Assembly (NCBI GenBank): GCA_028015205.1
Contig: CM051514.1
Location: 1-64,000 of the forward strand
Length of the DNA stretch: 64,000 bases
Source: Mytilisepta virgata
Lineage: Eukaryota > Mollusca > Bivalvia > Mytilida > Mytilidae
Direction of reading: 5' to 3'
In this document: positions 49,640-62,974 of the stretch, one piece after another
Position numbering within the stretch: position 1 is the first letter of the stretch
How the letters are laid out: each line of letters starts with the position of its first letter
The notes under the pieces: generated by a model
The model's input: the letters and a program-made list of their open reading frames with translations, nothing else
Told to the model about the DNA's origin: nothing
The model's database searches: none
Translations under genes and position numbers: made by a program

Positions 49640-52141
49640 CTGAAAAATTATTTAAATAAACTTGAAAAGGCATCTTAATAAAAGATAATGTACACATCCT
49701 TTTAATTTTCAATTTTATCTTTAACATTATCTTTGTCTTTATATTCAGTAACTTGTTCACAGTACCCTTATCCTCCGATATATTCCTAAACTTAACCTTA
49801 TCCTCGGATTTATCCTTAACCTTATCTTTATCAACAGACTTATCGGTAAATTTGACCTGTAATTGTCGCCGCAAACTAATTCTTAACCATCTTTTTTATC
49901 CTTAGATTTATCTTTAACATTATCATTGTCCTATATATCTGAACTGATTTATTCAGGTGGGCCTTCAATGGACTGCTAGATTAGCTGTCGTCAGACAATT
50001 GCTAAACCTTTGATTTTTTTTTTAGGTTAACCTCATTCTTATCCTTGTCCTAAGACATATACTTAACCTTAAGCTTGCTTTAGAAGTCAGACGTATCCAA
50101 GGTTGTAATTTACTCTTCACCATATTCTCATACTAATAGGCATCATTAATTAAAGTATTATTTAAAAAAAATGTTATGTGTCTAATTATCAAATTTTTTC
50201 TGATCAGTTATCTGATTTTCAAACAAAAAACTTTCATTAAAGTTATTTTCAAACTGTTGTTATAAAGGCTGCCCTCACTTTGTTCTGAACTTGGTAATCA
50301 AAATCCATCATATTAAATGCACCTTTTCAAAATTCTTCTTATTACAGCGAGAATCCTAATTGTTGTCATGCTGCATTTAACTGACCTTATTATAAACATT
50401 TGCTTAAAGTTTACCTTTTGTGCCTTCATAAAAACTTTATACCATCAGACTCATATAATCTAGATTTATCCTCAGACCTAAAACTAAACCTTTTAGCAAT
50501 TGTCTTAAGACATTCATTCTTTCATTTTCCACAGACCTACCAAATCTCACACTGACACAGTTTTCAACCTCACACTCATGTCTATCTCAATCTTACCTTT
50601 ATCCTCATACTTATCGTTAACCTTATCCTTGTCCTCAGACTTATCCTTAACCTTTATCGAACTTGTTGACAGCACCATTATCCTCCGATATATTCTTAAA
50701 CTTAACCTTATCCTCGAATTTATCCTTAACCTTATCTTAATCAACAGACTTATCGGTAAATTTGACCTGTAATTGTCGTCACAAACTAATTTTTAACCAT
50801 CTTTTTTATCCTTAGATTTATCTTTAACATTATCATTGTCCTATATATCTGAACTGATTCATTCAATGGACTCCTAGATTTGCTCGTCAGACACCAATTG
50901 AAGAAAAGAGTTGCTATTTTGTAAAATTTATTTCTTGAAACTCGACAGAGAAACAATAAAGTTATGTTAAAAAGTATAGACTAACCTTGTTCAATGTTTA
51001 CTCCTCCAACTCCACCATTCAATGGACCAAAAAAGGAAGTTACCTTAACCTTATCCTTGTCCTCAGACTTATCCTTAACCTTTATCGAACTTGTTGACAG
51101 CACGTATCCAAGGTTGAAATTTACTCTTCAACATATTTTCATACTAATAGCTATCATTAATTATAGTATTATTTAAAAAATGCATATTTACACAGTTTCC
51201 AACCTCACACTCATGTCAATCTCAACCTTAACTTTATCCTTAAACTAATTAATTAACAATTTTTAATGCGGATTTCAAAGGTGAATCCAATTGAAGAAAA
51301 GAGTTGCTATTTTGTAAAATTTATTTCTTGAAACTCGACAGAGAAACAATTTTATGTTAAAAAGTATAGACTAACCTTGTTCAATGTTTACTCCTCCAAC
51401 TCCACCATTCAATGGACCAAAAAAGGAAGTTACCTTAACCTTATCCTTGTCCTCAGACTTGTGCTTAACCTTATCCTTGTCCTCATACTTGTCCTTAACC
51501 TTATCCTTGTCCTCAGACTTATCCTTAACCTTTATCGAACTTGTTGACAGCACCCTTATCCTCCGATATATTCTTAAACTTAACCTTATCCTCGAATTTA
51601 TCCTTAACCTTATCTTAATCAACAGACTTATCGGTAAATTTGACCTGTAATTGTCGTCGCAAACTAATTTTTAACCATCTTTTTTATCCTTAGATTTATC
51701 TTTAACATTATCATTGTCCTATATATCTGAACTGATTCATTCAATGGACTCCTAGATTTGCTCGTCAAACAAATGCTAAACCTTTGAATTTTTTTTAGGT
51801 TTACCTCATTCTTATCCTTGTCCTAAGACATATACTTATCCTTAAGCTTGCTTTAGAAGTCACACGTATCCAAGGTTGTAATTTACTCTTCAACGTATTC
51901 TCATACTAATAGGTATCATTAATTATAGTATTATTAAAAAAATGCATATTTACACAGTTTCCAAACCGCACACTCATGTCAATCTCAACCTTAACTTTAT
52001 CCTTAAACTAATTAATTAACAATTTTTAATGCGGATTTCAAAGGTGATACCAATTGAAGAAAAGAGTTGCTATTTTGTAAAATTTATTTCTTGAAACTCG
52101 ACAGAGAAACAATAAAATTATGTTAAAAAGTATAGACTAAC

Positions 52142-52224
52142 CTTGTTCAATGTTTACTCCTCCAACTCCACCATTCAATGGACCAAAAAAGGAAGTACAA
52201 GGCCTGAAGTACCTTTTTAAAAAT
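52142..52224 (-). pseudogene. Exon-like block, full 83-nt form (copy 2)
   Basis: Same acceptor, open frame and donor as at 49557-49639. Confidence 0.5.
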
Positions 52225-53874
52225 CTGAAAAATTATTTAAATAAACTTGAAAAGGCATCTTAATAAAAGATAATGTACACATCCTTTTAATTTTCAATTT
52301 TATCTTTAACATTATCTTTGTCCTTATATTCAGTAACTTGTTCACAGTACCCTTATCCTCAGATATATTCCTAAACTTAACCTTATCCTCCGATTTATCC
52401 TTAACCTTATCTTTATCAACAGACTTATTGGTAAATTTGACCTGTAATTGTCGCCGCAAACTAATTCTTAACCATCTTTTTTATCCTTAGATTTATCTTT
52501 AACATTATCATTGTCCTATATATCTGAACTGATTTATTCAGGTGGGCCTTCAATGGACTGCTAGATTAGCTGTCGTCAGACAATTGCTAAACCTTTGATT
52601 TTTTTAGGTTAACCTCATTCTTATCCTTGTCCTAAGACATATACTTATCCTTAAGCTTGCTTTAGAAGTCACACGTATCCAAGGTTGTAATTTACTCTTC
52701 ACTATATTCTCATACTAATAGGTATCATTAATTAAAGTATTATTAAAAAAAAATGTTATGTGTCTAATTATCAAATTTTTACTGATCAGTTATCTGATTT
52801 TCAAACAAAAAACTTTCATTAAAGTTATTTTCAAACTGTTGTTATAAAGGCTGCACTCACTTTGTTCTGAACTTGGTAATCAAAATCTATCATATTAAAT
52901 GCACCTTTTCAAAATTCTTCTTATTACAGCGAGAATCCTAATTGTTGTCATGCTGCATTTTACTGACCTTAATATAAACATTTGCTTAAAGTTTACCTTT
53001 TGTGCCTTCATAAAAACTTTATACCATCAGACTCATATAATCTAGATTTATCCTCAGACCTAAAACTAAACCTTTTAGCAATTGTCCTAAGACATTCATT
53101 CTTTCATTTTCCACAGACCTACCAAATCTCACACTAACACAGTTTTCAACCTCACACTCATGTCTATCTCAACCTTACCTTTATCCTCAGACTTACCCTT
53201 AACCTTATCCTTGTCCTCATACTTATCCTTAACCTTATCCTTGTCCTCAGACTTATCCTTAACCTTTATCGAACTTGTTGACAGCACCCTTATCCTCCGA
53301 TATATTCTTAAACTTAACCTTATCCTCGAATTTATCCTTAACCTTATCTTAATCAACAGACTTATCGGTAAATTTGACCTGTTATTGTCGTCGCAAACTA
53401 ATTTTTAACCATCTTTTTTATCCTTAGATTTATCTTTAACATTATCATTGTCCTATATATCTGAACTGATTCATTCAATGGACTCCTAGATTTGCTCGTC
53501 AAACAAATGCTAAACCTTTGAATTTTTTTTAGGTTTACCTCATTCTTATCCTTGTCCTAAGACATATACTTATCCTTAAGCTTGCTTTAGAAGTCACACG
53601 TATCCAAGGTTGTAATTTACTCTTCAACATATTCTCATACTAATAGGTATCATTAATTATAGTATTATTAAAAAAATGCATATTTACACAGTTTCCAACC
53701 TCACACTCATGTCAATCTCAACCTTAACTTTATCCTTAAACTAATTAATTAACAATTTTTAATGCGGATTTCAAAGGTGATTCCAATTGAAGAAAAGAGT
53801 TGCTATTTTGTAAAATTTATTTCTTGAAACTCGACAGAGAAACAATAAAGTTATGTTAAAAAGTATAGACTAAC

Positions 53875-53957
53875 CTTGTTCAATGTTTACTCCTCCAACT
53901 CCACCATTCAATGGACCAAAAAAGGAAGTACAAGGCCTGAAGTACCTTTTTAAAAAT
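53875..53957 (-). pseudogene. Exon-like block, full 83-nt form (copy 3)
   Basis: Same acceptor, open frame and donor. Confidence 0.5.
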
Positions 53958-55670
53958 CTGAAAAATTATTTAAATAAACTTGAAAAGGCATCTTAATAAA
54001 AGATAATGTACACATCCTTTTAATTTTCAATTTTATCTTTAACATTATCTTTGTCTTTATATTCAGTAACTTGTTCACAGTACCCTTATCCTCCGATATA
54101 TTCCTAAACTTAACCTTATCCTCGGATTTATCCTTAACCTTATCTTTATCAACAGACTTATCGGTAAATTTGACCTGTAATTGTCGCCGCAAACTAATTC
54201 TTAACCATCTTTTTTATCCTTAGATTTATCTTTAACATTATCATTGTCCTATATATCTGAACTGATTTATTCAGGTGGGCCTTCAATGGACTGCTAGATT
54301 AGCTGTCGTCAGACAATTGCTAAACCTTTGATTTTTTTTTTAGGTTAACCTCATTCTTATCCTTGTCCTAAGACATATACTTAACCTTAAGCTTGCTTTA
54401 GAAGTCAGACGTATCCAAGGTTGTAATTTACTCTTCACCATATTCTCATACTAATAGGCATCATTAATTAAAGTATTATTTAAAAAAAATGTTATGTGTC
54501 TAATTATCAAATTTTTTCTGATCAGTTATCTGATTTTCAAACAAAAAACTTTCATTAAAGTTATTTTCAAACTGTTGTTATAAAGGCTGCCCTCACTTTG
54601 TTCTGAACTTGGTAATCAAAATCCATCATATTAAATGCACCTTTTCAAAATTCTTCTTATTACAGCGAGAATCCTAATTGTTGTCATGCTGCATTTAACT
54701 GACCTTATTATAAACATTTGCTTAAAGTTTACCTTTTGTGCCTTCATAAAAACTTTATACCATCAGACTCATATAATCTAGATTTATCCTCAGACCTAAA
54801 ACTAAACCTTTTAGCAATTGTCTTAAGACATTCATTCTTTCATTTTCCACAGACCTACCAAATCTCACACTAACACAGTTTTCAACCTCACACTCATGTC
54901 TATCTCAACATTACCTTTATCCTCATACTTATCCTTAACCTTATCCTTGTCCTCATACTTGTCCTTAACCGTATCCCTGTCCTCAGACTTATCCTTAACC
55001 TTATCCTTGTCCTCATACTTATCCTTAACCTTATCCTTGTACTCAGACTTATCCTTAACCTTTATCGAACTTGTTGACAGCACCCTTATCCTCCGATATA
55101 TTCTTAAACTTAACCTTATCCTCGAATTTATCCTTAACCTTATCTTAATCAACAGACTTATCGGTAAATTCGACCTGTAATTGTCGTCACAAACTAATTT
55201 TTAACCATCTTTTTTATCCTTAGATTTATCTTTAACATTATCATTGTCCTATATATCTGAACTGATTCATTCAATGGACTCCTAGATTTGCTCGTCAGAC
55301 AAATGCTACACCTTTGAATTTTTTTTAGGGTTACCTCATTCTTATCCTTGTCCTAAGACATATACTTATCCTTAAGCTTGCTTTAGAAGTCACACGTATC
55401 CAAGGTTGTAATTTACTCTTCAACATATTCTCATACTAATAGGTATCATTAATTATAGTATTATTAAAAAAATGCATATTTACACAGTTTCCAACCTCAC
55501 ACTCATGTCAATCTCAACCTTAACTTTATCCTTAAACTAATTAATTAACAATTTTTAATGCGGATTTCAAAGGTGATTCCAATTGAAGAAAAGAGTTGCT
55601 ATTTTGTAAAATTTATTTCTTGAAACTCGACAGAGAAACAATAAAGTTATGTTAAAAAGTATAGACTAAC

Positions 55671-55753
55671 CTTGTTCAATGTTTACTCCTCCAACTCCAC
55701 CATTCAATGGACCAAAAAAGGAAGTACAAGGCCTGAAGTACCTTTTTAAAAAT
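55671..55753 (-). pseudogene. Exon-like block, full 83-nt form (copy 4)
   Basis: Same acceptor, open frame and donor. Confidence 0.5.
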
Positions 55754-57356
55754 CTGAAAAATTATTTAAATAAACTTGAAAAGGCATCTTAATAAAAGAT
55801 AATGTACACATCCTTTTAATTTTCAATTTTATCTTTAACATTATCTTTGTCTTTATATTCAGTAACTTGTTCACAGTACCCTTATCCTCCGATATATTCC
55901 TAAACTTAACCTTATCCTCGGATTTATCCTTAACCTTATCTTTATCAACAGACTTATCGGTAAATTTGACCTGTAATTGTCGCCGCAAACTAATTCTTAA
56001 CCATCTTTTTTATCCTTAGATTTATCTTTAACATTATCATTGTCCTATATATCTGAACTGATTTATTCAGGTGGGCCTTCAATGGACTGCTAGATTAGCT
56101 GTCGTCAGACAATTGCTAAACCTTTGATTTTTTTTTAGGTTAACCTCATTCTTATCCTTGTCCTAAGACATATACTTAACCTTAAGCTTGCTTTAGAAGT
56201 CAGACGTATCCAAGGTTGTAATTTACTCTTCACCATATTCTCATACTAATAGGCATCATTAATTAAAGTATTATTTAAAAAAAATGTTATGTGTCTAATT
56301 ATCAAATTTTTTCTGATCAGTTATCTGATTTTCAAACAAAAAACTTTCATTAAAGTTATTTTCAAACTGTTGTTATAAAGGCTGCCCTCACTTTGTTCTG
56401 AACTTGGTAATCAAAATCCATCATATTAAATGCACCTTTTCAAAATTCTTCTTATTACAGCGAGAATCCTAATTGTTGTCATGCTGCATTTAACTGACCT
56501 TATTATAAACATTTGCTTAAAGTTTACCTTTTGTGCCTTCATAAAAACTTTATACCATCAGACTCATATAATCTAGATTTATCCTCAGACCTAAAACTAA
56601 ACCTTTTAGCAATTGTCTTAAGACATTCATTCTTTCATTTTCCACAGACCTACCAAATCTCACACTGACACAGTTTTCAACCTCACACTCATGTCTATCT
56701 CAATCTTACCTTTATCCTCAGACTTACCCTTAACCTTATCCTTGTCCTCAGACTTATCCTTAACCTTTATCGAACTTGTTGACAGCACCATTATCCTCCG
56801 ATATATTCTTAAACTTAACCTTATCCTCGAATTTATCCTTAACCTTATCTTAATCAACACTGTAATTGTCGTCACAAACTAATTTTTAACCATCTTTTTT
56901 ATCCTTAGATTTATCTTTAACATTATCATTGTCCTATATATCTGAACTGATTCATTCAATGGACTCCTAGATTTGCTCGTCAAACAAATGCTAAACCTTT
57001 GAATTTTTTTTTAGGTTTACCTCATTCTTATCCTTGTCCTAAGACATATACTTATCCTTAAGCTTGCTTTAGAAGTCACACGTATCCAAGGTTGTAATTT
57101 ACTCTTCAACATATTCTCATACTAATAGGTATCATTAATTATAGTATTATTAAAAAAATGCATATTTACACAGTTTCCAACCTCACACTCATGTCAATCT
57201 CAACCTTAACTTTATCCTTAAACTAATTAATTAACAATTTTTAATGCGGATTTCAAAGGTGATTCCAATTGAAGAAAAGTGTTGCTATTTTGTAAAATTT
57301 ATTTCTTGAAACTCGACAGAGAAACAATAAAGTTATGTTAAAAAGTATAGACTAAC

Positions 57357-57439
57357 CTTGTTCAATGTTTACTCCTCCAACTCCACCATTCAATGGACCA
57401 AAAAAGGAAGTACAAGGCCTGAAGTACCTTTTTAAAAAT
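57357..57439 (-). pseudogene. Exon-like block, full 83-nt form (copy 5)
   Basis: Same acceptor, open frame and donor. Confidence 0.5.
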
Positions 57440-58869
57440 CTGAAAAATTATTTAAATAAACTTGAAAAGGCATCTTAATAAAAGATAATGTACACATCCT
57501 TTTAATTTTCAATTTTATCTTTAACATTATCTTTGTCTTTATATTCAGTAACTTGTTCACAGTACCCTTATCCTCCGATATATTCCTAAACTTAACCTTA
57601 TCCTCGGATTTATCCTTAACCTTATCTTTATCAACAGACTTATCGGTAAATTTGACCTGTAATTGTCGCCGCAAACTAATTCTTAACCATCTTTTTTATC
57701 CTTAGATTTATCTTTAACATTATCATTGTCCTATATATCTGAACTGATTTATTCAGGTGGGCCTTCAATGGACTGCTAGATTAGCTGTCGTCAGACAATT
57801 GCTAAACCTTTGATTTTTTTTTAGGTTAACCTCATTCTTATCCTTGTCCTAAGACATATACTTAACCTTAAGCTTGCTTTAGAAGTCAGACGTATCCAAG
57901 GTTGTAATTTACTCTTCACCATATTCTCATACTAATAGGCATCATTAATTAAAGTATTATTTAAAAAAAATGTTATGTGTCTAATTATCAAATTTTTTCT
58001 GATCAGTTATCTGATTTTCAAACAAAAAACTTTCATTAAAGTTATTTTCAAACTGTTGTTATAAAGGCTGCCCTCACTTTGTTCTGAACTTGGTAATCAA
58101 AATCCATCATATTAAATGTACCTTTTCAAAATTCTTCTTATTACAGCGAGAATCCTAATTGTTGTCATGCTGCATTTAACTGACCTTATTATAAACATTT
58201 GCTTAAAGTTTACCTTTTGTGCCTTCATAAAAACTTTATACCATCAGACTCATATAATCTAGATTTATCCTCAGACCTAAAACTAAACCTTTTAGCAATT
58301 GTCTTAAGACATTCATTCTTTCATTTTCCACAGACCTACCAAATCTCACACTGACACAGTTTTCAACCTCACACTCATGTCTATCTCAATCTTACCTTTA
58401 TCCTCAGACTTACCCTTAACCTTATCCTTGTCCTCATACTTATCCTTAACCTTATCCTTGTCCTCAGACTTATCCTTAACCTTTATCGAACTTGTTGACA
58501 GCACCATTATCCTCCGACATATTCTTAAACTTAACCTTATCCTCGAATTTATCCTTAACCTTATCTTAATCAACAGACTTATCGGTAAATTTGACCTGTA
58601 ATTGTCGTCACAAACTAATTTTTAACCATCTTTTTTATCCTTAGATTTATCTTTAACATTATCATTGTCCTATATATCTGAACTGATTCATTCAATGGAC
58701 TCCTAGATTTGCTCGTCAGAAACCAATTGAAGAAAAGAGTTGCTATTTTGTAAAATTTATTTCTTGAAACTCGACAGAGAAACAATAAAGTTATGTTAAA
58801 AAGTATAGACTAACCTTGTTCAATGTTTACTCCTCCAACTCCACCATTCAATGGACCAAAAAAGGAAGT

Positions 58870-59060
58870 TACCTTAACCTTATCCTTGTCCTCATACTTA
58901 TCCTTAACCTTATCCTTGTCCTCAGACTTGTGCTTAACCTTATCCTTGTCCTCATACTTGTCCTTAACCTTATCCTTGTCCTCATACTTATCCTTAACCT
59001 TATCCTTTTCCTCATACTTATCCTTAACCTTATCCTTGTCCTCAGACTTATGCTTAACCT
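58870..59060. repeat. 30-bp minisatellite joined to exon-like block
   Basis: About six units. On the minus strand the KDKVKDKYED frame runs without a break into VTSFFGPLNGGVGGVNIEQ and a splice donor. Confidence 0.85.
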
Positions 59061-59669
59061 TTATCGAACTTGTTGACAGCACCCTTATCCTCCGATATAT
59101 TCTTAAACTTAACCTTATCCTCGGATTTATCCTTAACCTTATCTTAATCAACAGACTTATCGGTAAATTTGACCTGTAATTGTCGTCGCAAACTAATTTT
59201 TAACCATCTTTTTTATCCTTAGATTTATCTTTAACATTATCATTGTCCTATATATCTGAACTGATTCATTCAATGGACTCCTAGATTTGCTCGTCAAACA
59301 AATGCTAAACCTTTGAATTTTTTTTAGGTTTACCTCATTCTTATCCTTGTCCTAAGACATATACTTATCCTTAAGCTTGCTTTAGAAGTCACACGTATCC
59401 AAGGTTGTAATTTACTCTTCAACATATTCTCATACTAATAGGTATCATTAATTATAGTATTATTAAAAAAATGCATATTTACACAGTTTCCAACCTCACA
59501 CTCATGTCAATCTCAACCTTAACTTTATCCTTAAACTAATTAATTAACAATTTTTAATGCGGATTTCAAAGGTGATTCCAATTGAAGAAAAGAGTTGCTA
59601 TTTTGTAAAATTTATTTCTTGAAACTCGACAGAGAAACAATAAAGTTATGTTAAAAAGTATAGACTAAC

Positions 59670-59752
59670 CTTGTTCAATGTTTACTCCTCCAACTCCACC
59701 ATTCAATGGACCAAAAAAGGAAGTACAAGGCCTGAAGTACCTTTTTAAAAAT
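59670..59752 (-). pseudogene. Exon-like block, full 83-nt form (copy 6)
   Basis: Same acceptor, open frame and donor. Confidence 0.5.
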
Positions 59753-62089
59753 CTGAAAAATTATTTAAATAAACTTGAAAAGGCATCTTAATAAAAGATA
59801 ATGTACACATCCTTTTAATTTTCAATTTTATCTTTAACATTATCTTTGTCCTTATATTCAGTAACTTGTTCACAGTACCCTTATCCTCCGATATATTCCT
59901 AAACTTAACCTTATCCTCGGATTTATCCTTAACCTTATCTTTATCAACAGACTTATCGGTAAATTTGACCTGTAATTGTCGCCGCAAACTAATTCTTAAC
60001 CATCTTTTTTATCCTTAGATTTATCTTTAACATTATCATTGTCCTATATATCTGAACTGATTTATTCAGGTGGGCCTTCAATGGACTGCTAGATTAGCTG
60101 TCGTCAGACAATTGCTAAACCTTTGATTTTTTTTTTAGGTTAACCTCATTCTTATCCTTGTCCTAAGACATATACTTAACCTTAAGCTTGCTTTAGAAGT
60201 CAGACGTATCCAAGGTTGTAATTTACTCTTCACCATATTCTCATACTAATAGGCATCATTAATTAAAGTATTATTTAAAAAAAATGTTATGTGTCTAATT
60301 ATCAAATTTTTACTGATCAGTTATCTGATTTTCAAACAAAAAACTTTCATTAAAGTTCTTTTCAAACTGTTGTTATAAAGGCTGCCCTCACTTTGTTCTG
60401 AACTTGGTAATCAAAATCCATCATATTAAATGCACCTTTTCAAAATTCTTCTTATTACAGCGAGAATCCTAATTGTTGTCATGCTGCATTTAACTGACCT
60501 TATTATAAACATTTGCTTAAAGTTTACCTTTTGTGCCTTCATAAAAACTTTATACCATCAGACTCATATAATCTAGATTTATCCTCAGACCTAAAACTAA
60601 ACCTTTTAGCAATTGTCTTCAGACATTCATTCTTTCATTTTCCACAGACCTACCAAATCTCACACTGACACAGTTTTCAACCTCACACTCATGTCTATCT
60701 TAATCTTACCTTTATCCTCAGACTTACCCTTAACCTTATCCTTGTCCTCATACTTATCGTTAACCTTATTCTTGTCCTCAGACTTATCCTTAACCTTTAT
60801 CGAACTTGTTGACAGCACCATTATCCTCCGATATATTCTTAAACTTAACCTTATCCTCGAATTTATCCTTAACCTTATCTTAATCAACAGACTTATCGGT
60901 AAATTTGACCTGTAATTGTCGTCACAAACTAATTTTTAACCATCTTTTTTATCCTTAGATTTATCTTTAACATTATCATTGTCCTATATATCTGAACTGA
61001 TTCATTCAATGGACTCCTAGATTTGCTCGTCAGACACCAATTGAAGAAAAGAGTTGCTATTTTGTAAAATTTATTTCTTGAAACTCGACAGAGAAACAAT
61101 AAAGTTATGTTAAAAAGTATAGACTAACCTTGTTCAATGTTTACTCCTCCAACTCCACCATTCAATGGACCAAAAAAGGAAGTTACCTTAACCTTATCCT
61201 TGTCCTCAGACTTATCCTTAACCTTTATCGAACTTGTTGACAGCACGTATCCAAGGTTGAAATTTACTCTTCAACATATTTTCATACTAATAGCTATCAT
61301 CAATTATAGTATTATTTAAAAAATGCATATTTACACAGTTTCCAACCTCACACTCATGTCAATCTCAACCTTAACTTTATCCTTAAACTAATTAATTAAC
61401 AATTTTTAATGCGGATTTCAAAGGTGAATCCAATTGAAGAAAAGAGTTGCTATTTTGTAAAATTTATTTCTTGAAACTCGACAGAGAAACAATTTTATGT
61501 TAAAAAGTATAGACTAACCTTGTTCAATGTTTACTCCTCCAACTCCACCATTCAATGGACCAAAAAAGGAAGTTACCTTAACCTTATCCTTGTCCTCATG
61601 CTTATCCTTAACCTTATCCTTGTCCTCAGACTTGTGCTTAACCTTATCCTTGTCCTCATACTTGTCCTTAACCTTATCCTTGTCCTCAGACTTATCCTTA
61701 ACCTTTATCGAACTTGTTGACAGCACCATTATCCTCCGACATATTCTTAAACTTAACCTTATCCTCGAATTTATCCTTAACCTTATCTTAATCAACAGAC
61801 TTATCGGTAAATTTGACCTGTAATTGTCGTCACAAACTAATTTTTAACCATCTTTTTTATCCTTAGATTTATCTTTAACATTATCATTGTCCTATATATC
61901 TGAACTGATTCATTCAATGGACTCCTAGATTTGCTCGTCAGACACCAATTGAAGAAAAGAGTTGCTATTTTGTAAAATTTATTTCTTGAAACTCGACAGA
62001 GAAACAATAAAGTTATGTTAAAAAGTATAGACTAACCTTGTTCAATGTTTACTCCTCCAACTCCACCATTCAATGGACCAAAAAAGGAA

Positions 62090-62285
62090 GTTACCTTAAC
62101 CTTATCCTTGTCCTCATACTTATCCTTAACCTTATCCTTGTCCTCAGACTTGTGCTTAACCTTATCGTTGTCCTCATACTTGTCCTTAACCTTATCCTTT
62201 TCCTCATACTTATCCTTAACCTTATCCTTTTCCTCATACTTATCCTTAACCTTATCCTTGTCCTCAGACTTATGCTTAACCTTTA
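62090..62285. repeat. 30-bp minisatellite joined to exon-like block
   Basis: Close relative of the array at 58870-59060, with unit-level substitutions (TCCTTTTCCTC variants give EEKDKVK). Confidence 0.85.
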
Positions 62286-62891
62286 TCGAACTTGTTGACA
62301 GCACCCTTATCCTCCGATATATTCTTAAACTTAACCTTATCCTCGGATTTATCCTTAACCTTATCTTAATCAACAGACTTATCGGTAAATTTGACCTGTA
62401 ATTGTCGTCGCAAACTAATTTTTAACCATCTTTTTTATCCTTAGATTTATCTTTAACATTATCATTGTCCTATATATCTGAACTGATTCATTCAATGGAC
62501 TCCTAGATTTGCTCGTCAAACAAATGCTAAACCTTTGAATTTTTTTTAGGTTTACCTCATTCTTATCCTTGTCCTAAGACATATACTTATCCTTAAGCTT
62601 GCTTTAGAAGTCACACGTATCCAAGGTTGTAATTTACTCTTCAACATATTCTCATACTAATAGGTATCATTAATTATAGTATTATTAAAAAAATGCATAT
62701 TTACACAGTTTCCAACCTCACACTCATGTCAATCTCAACCTTAACTTTATCCTTAAACTAATTAATTAACAATTTTTAATGCGGATTTCAAAGGTGATTC
62801 CAATTGAAGAAAAGAGTTGCTATTTTGTAAAATTTATTTCTTGAAACTCGACAGAGAAACAATAAAGTTATGTTAAAAAGTATAGACTAAC

Positions 62892-62974
62892 CTTGTTCAA
62901 TGTTTACTCCTCCAACTCCACCATTCAATGGACCAAAAAAGGAAGTACAAGGCCTGAAGTACCTTTTTAAAAAT
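62892..62974 (-). pseudogene. Exon-like block, full 83-nt form (copy 7)
   Basis: Same acceptor, open frame and donor. Confidence 0.5.

Noticed and set aside
46430..62401. Repeated + strand MFTPPTPPFNGPKK frames
   Set aside because: They are antisense to the exon-like block with conserved splice signals on the minus strand; the + strand lacks such signals.
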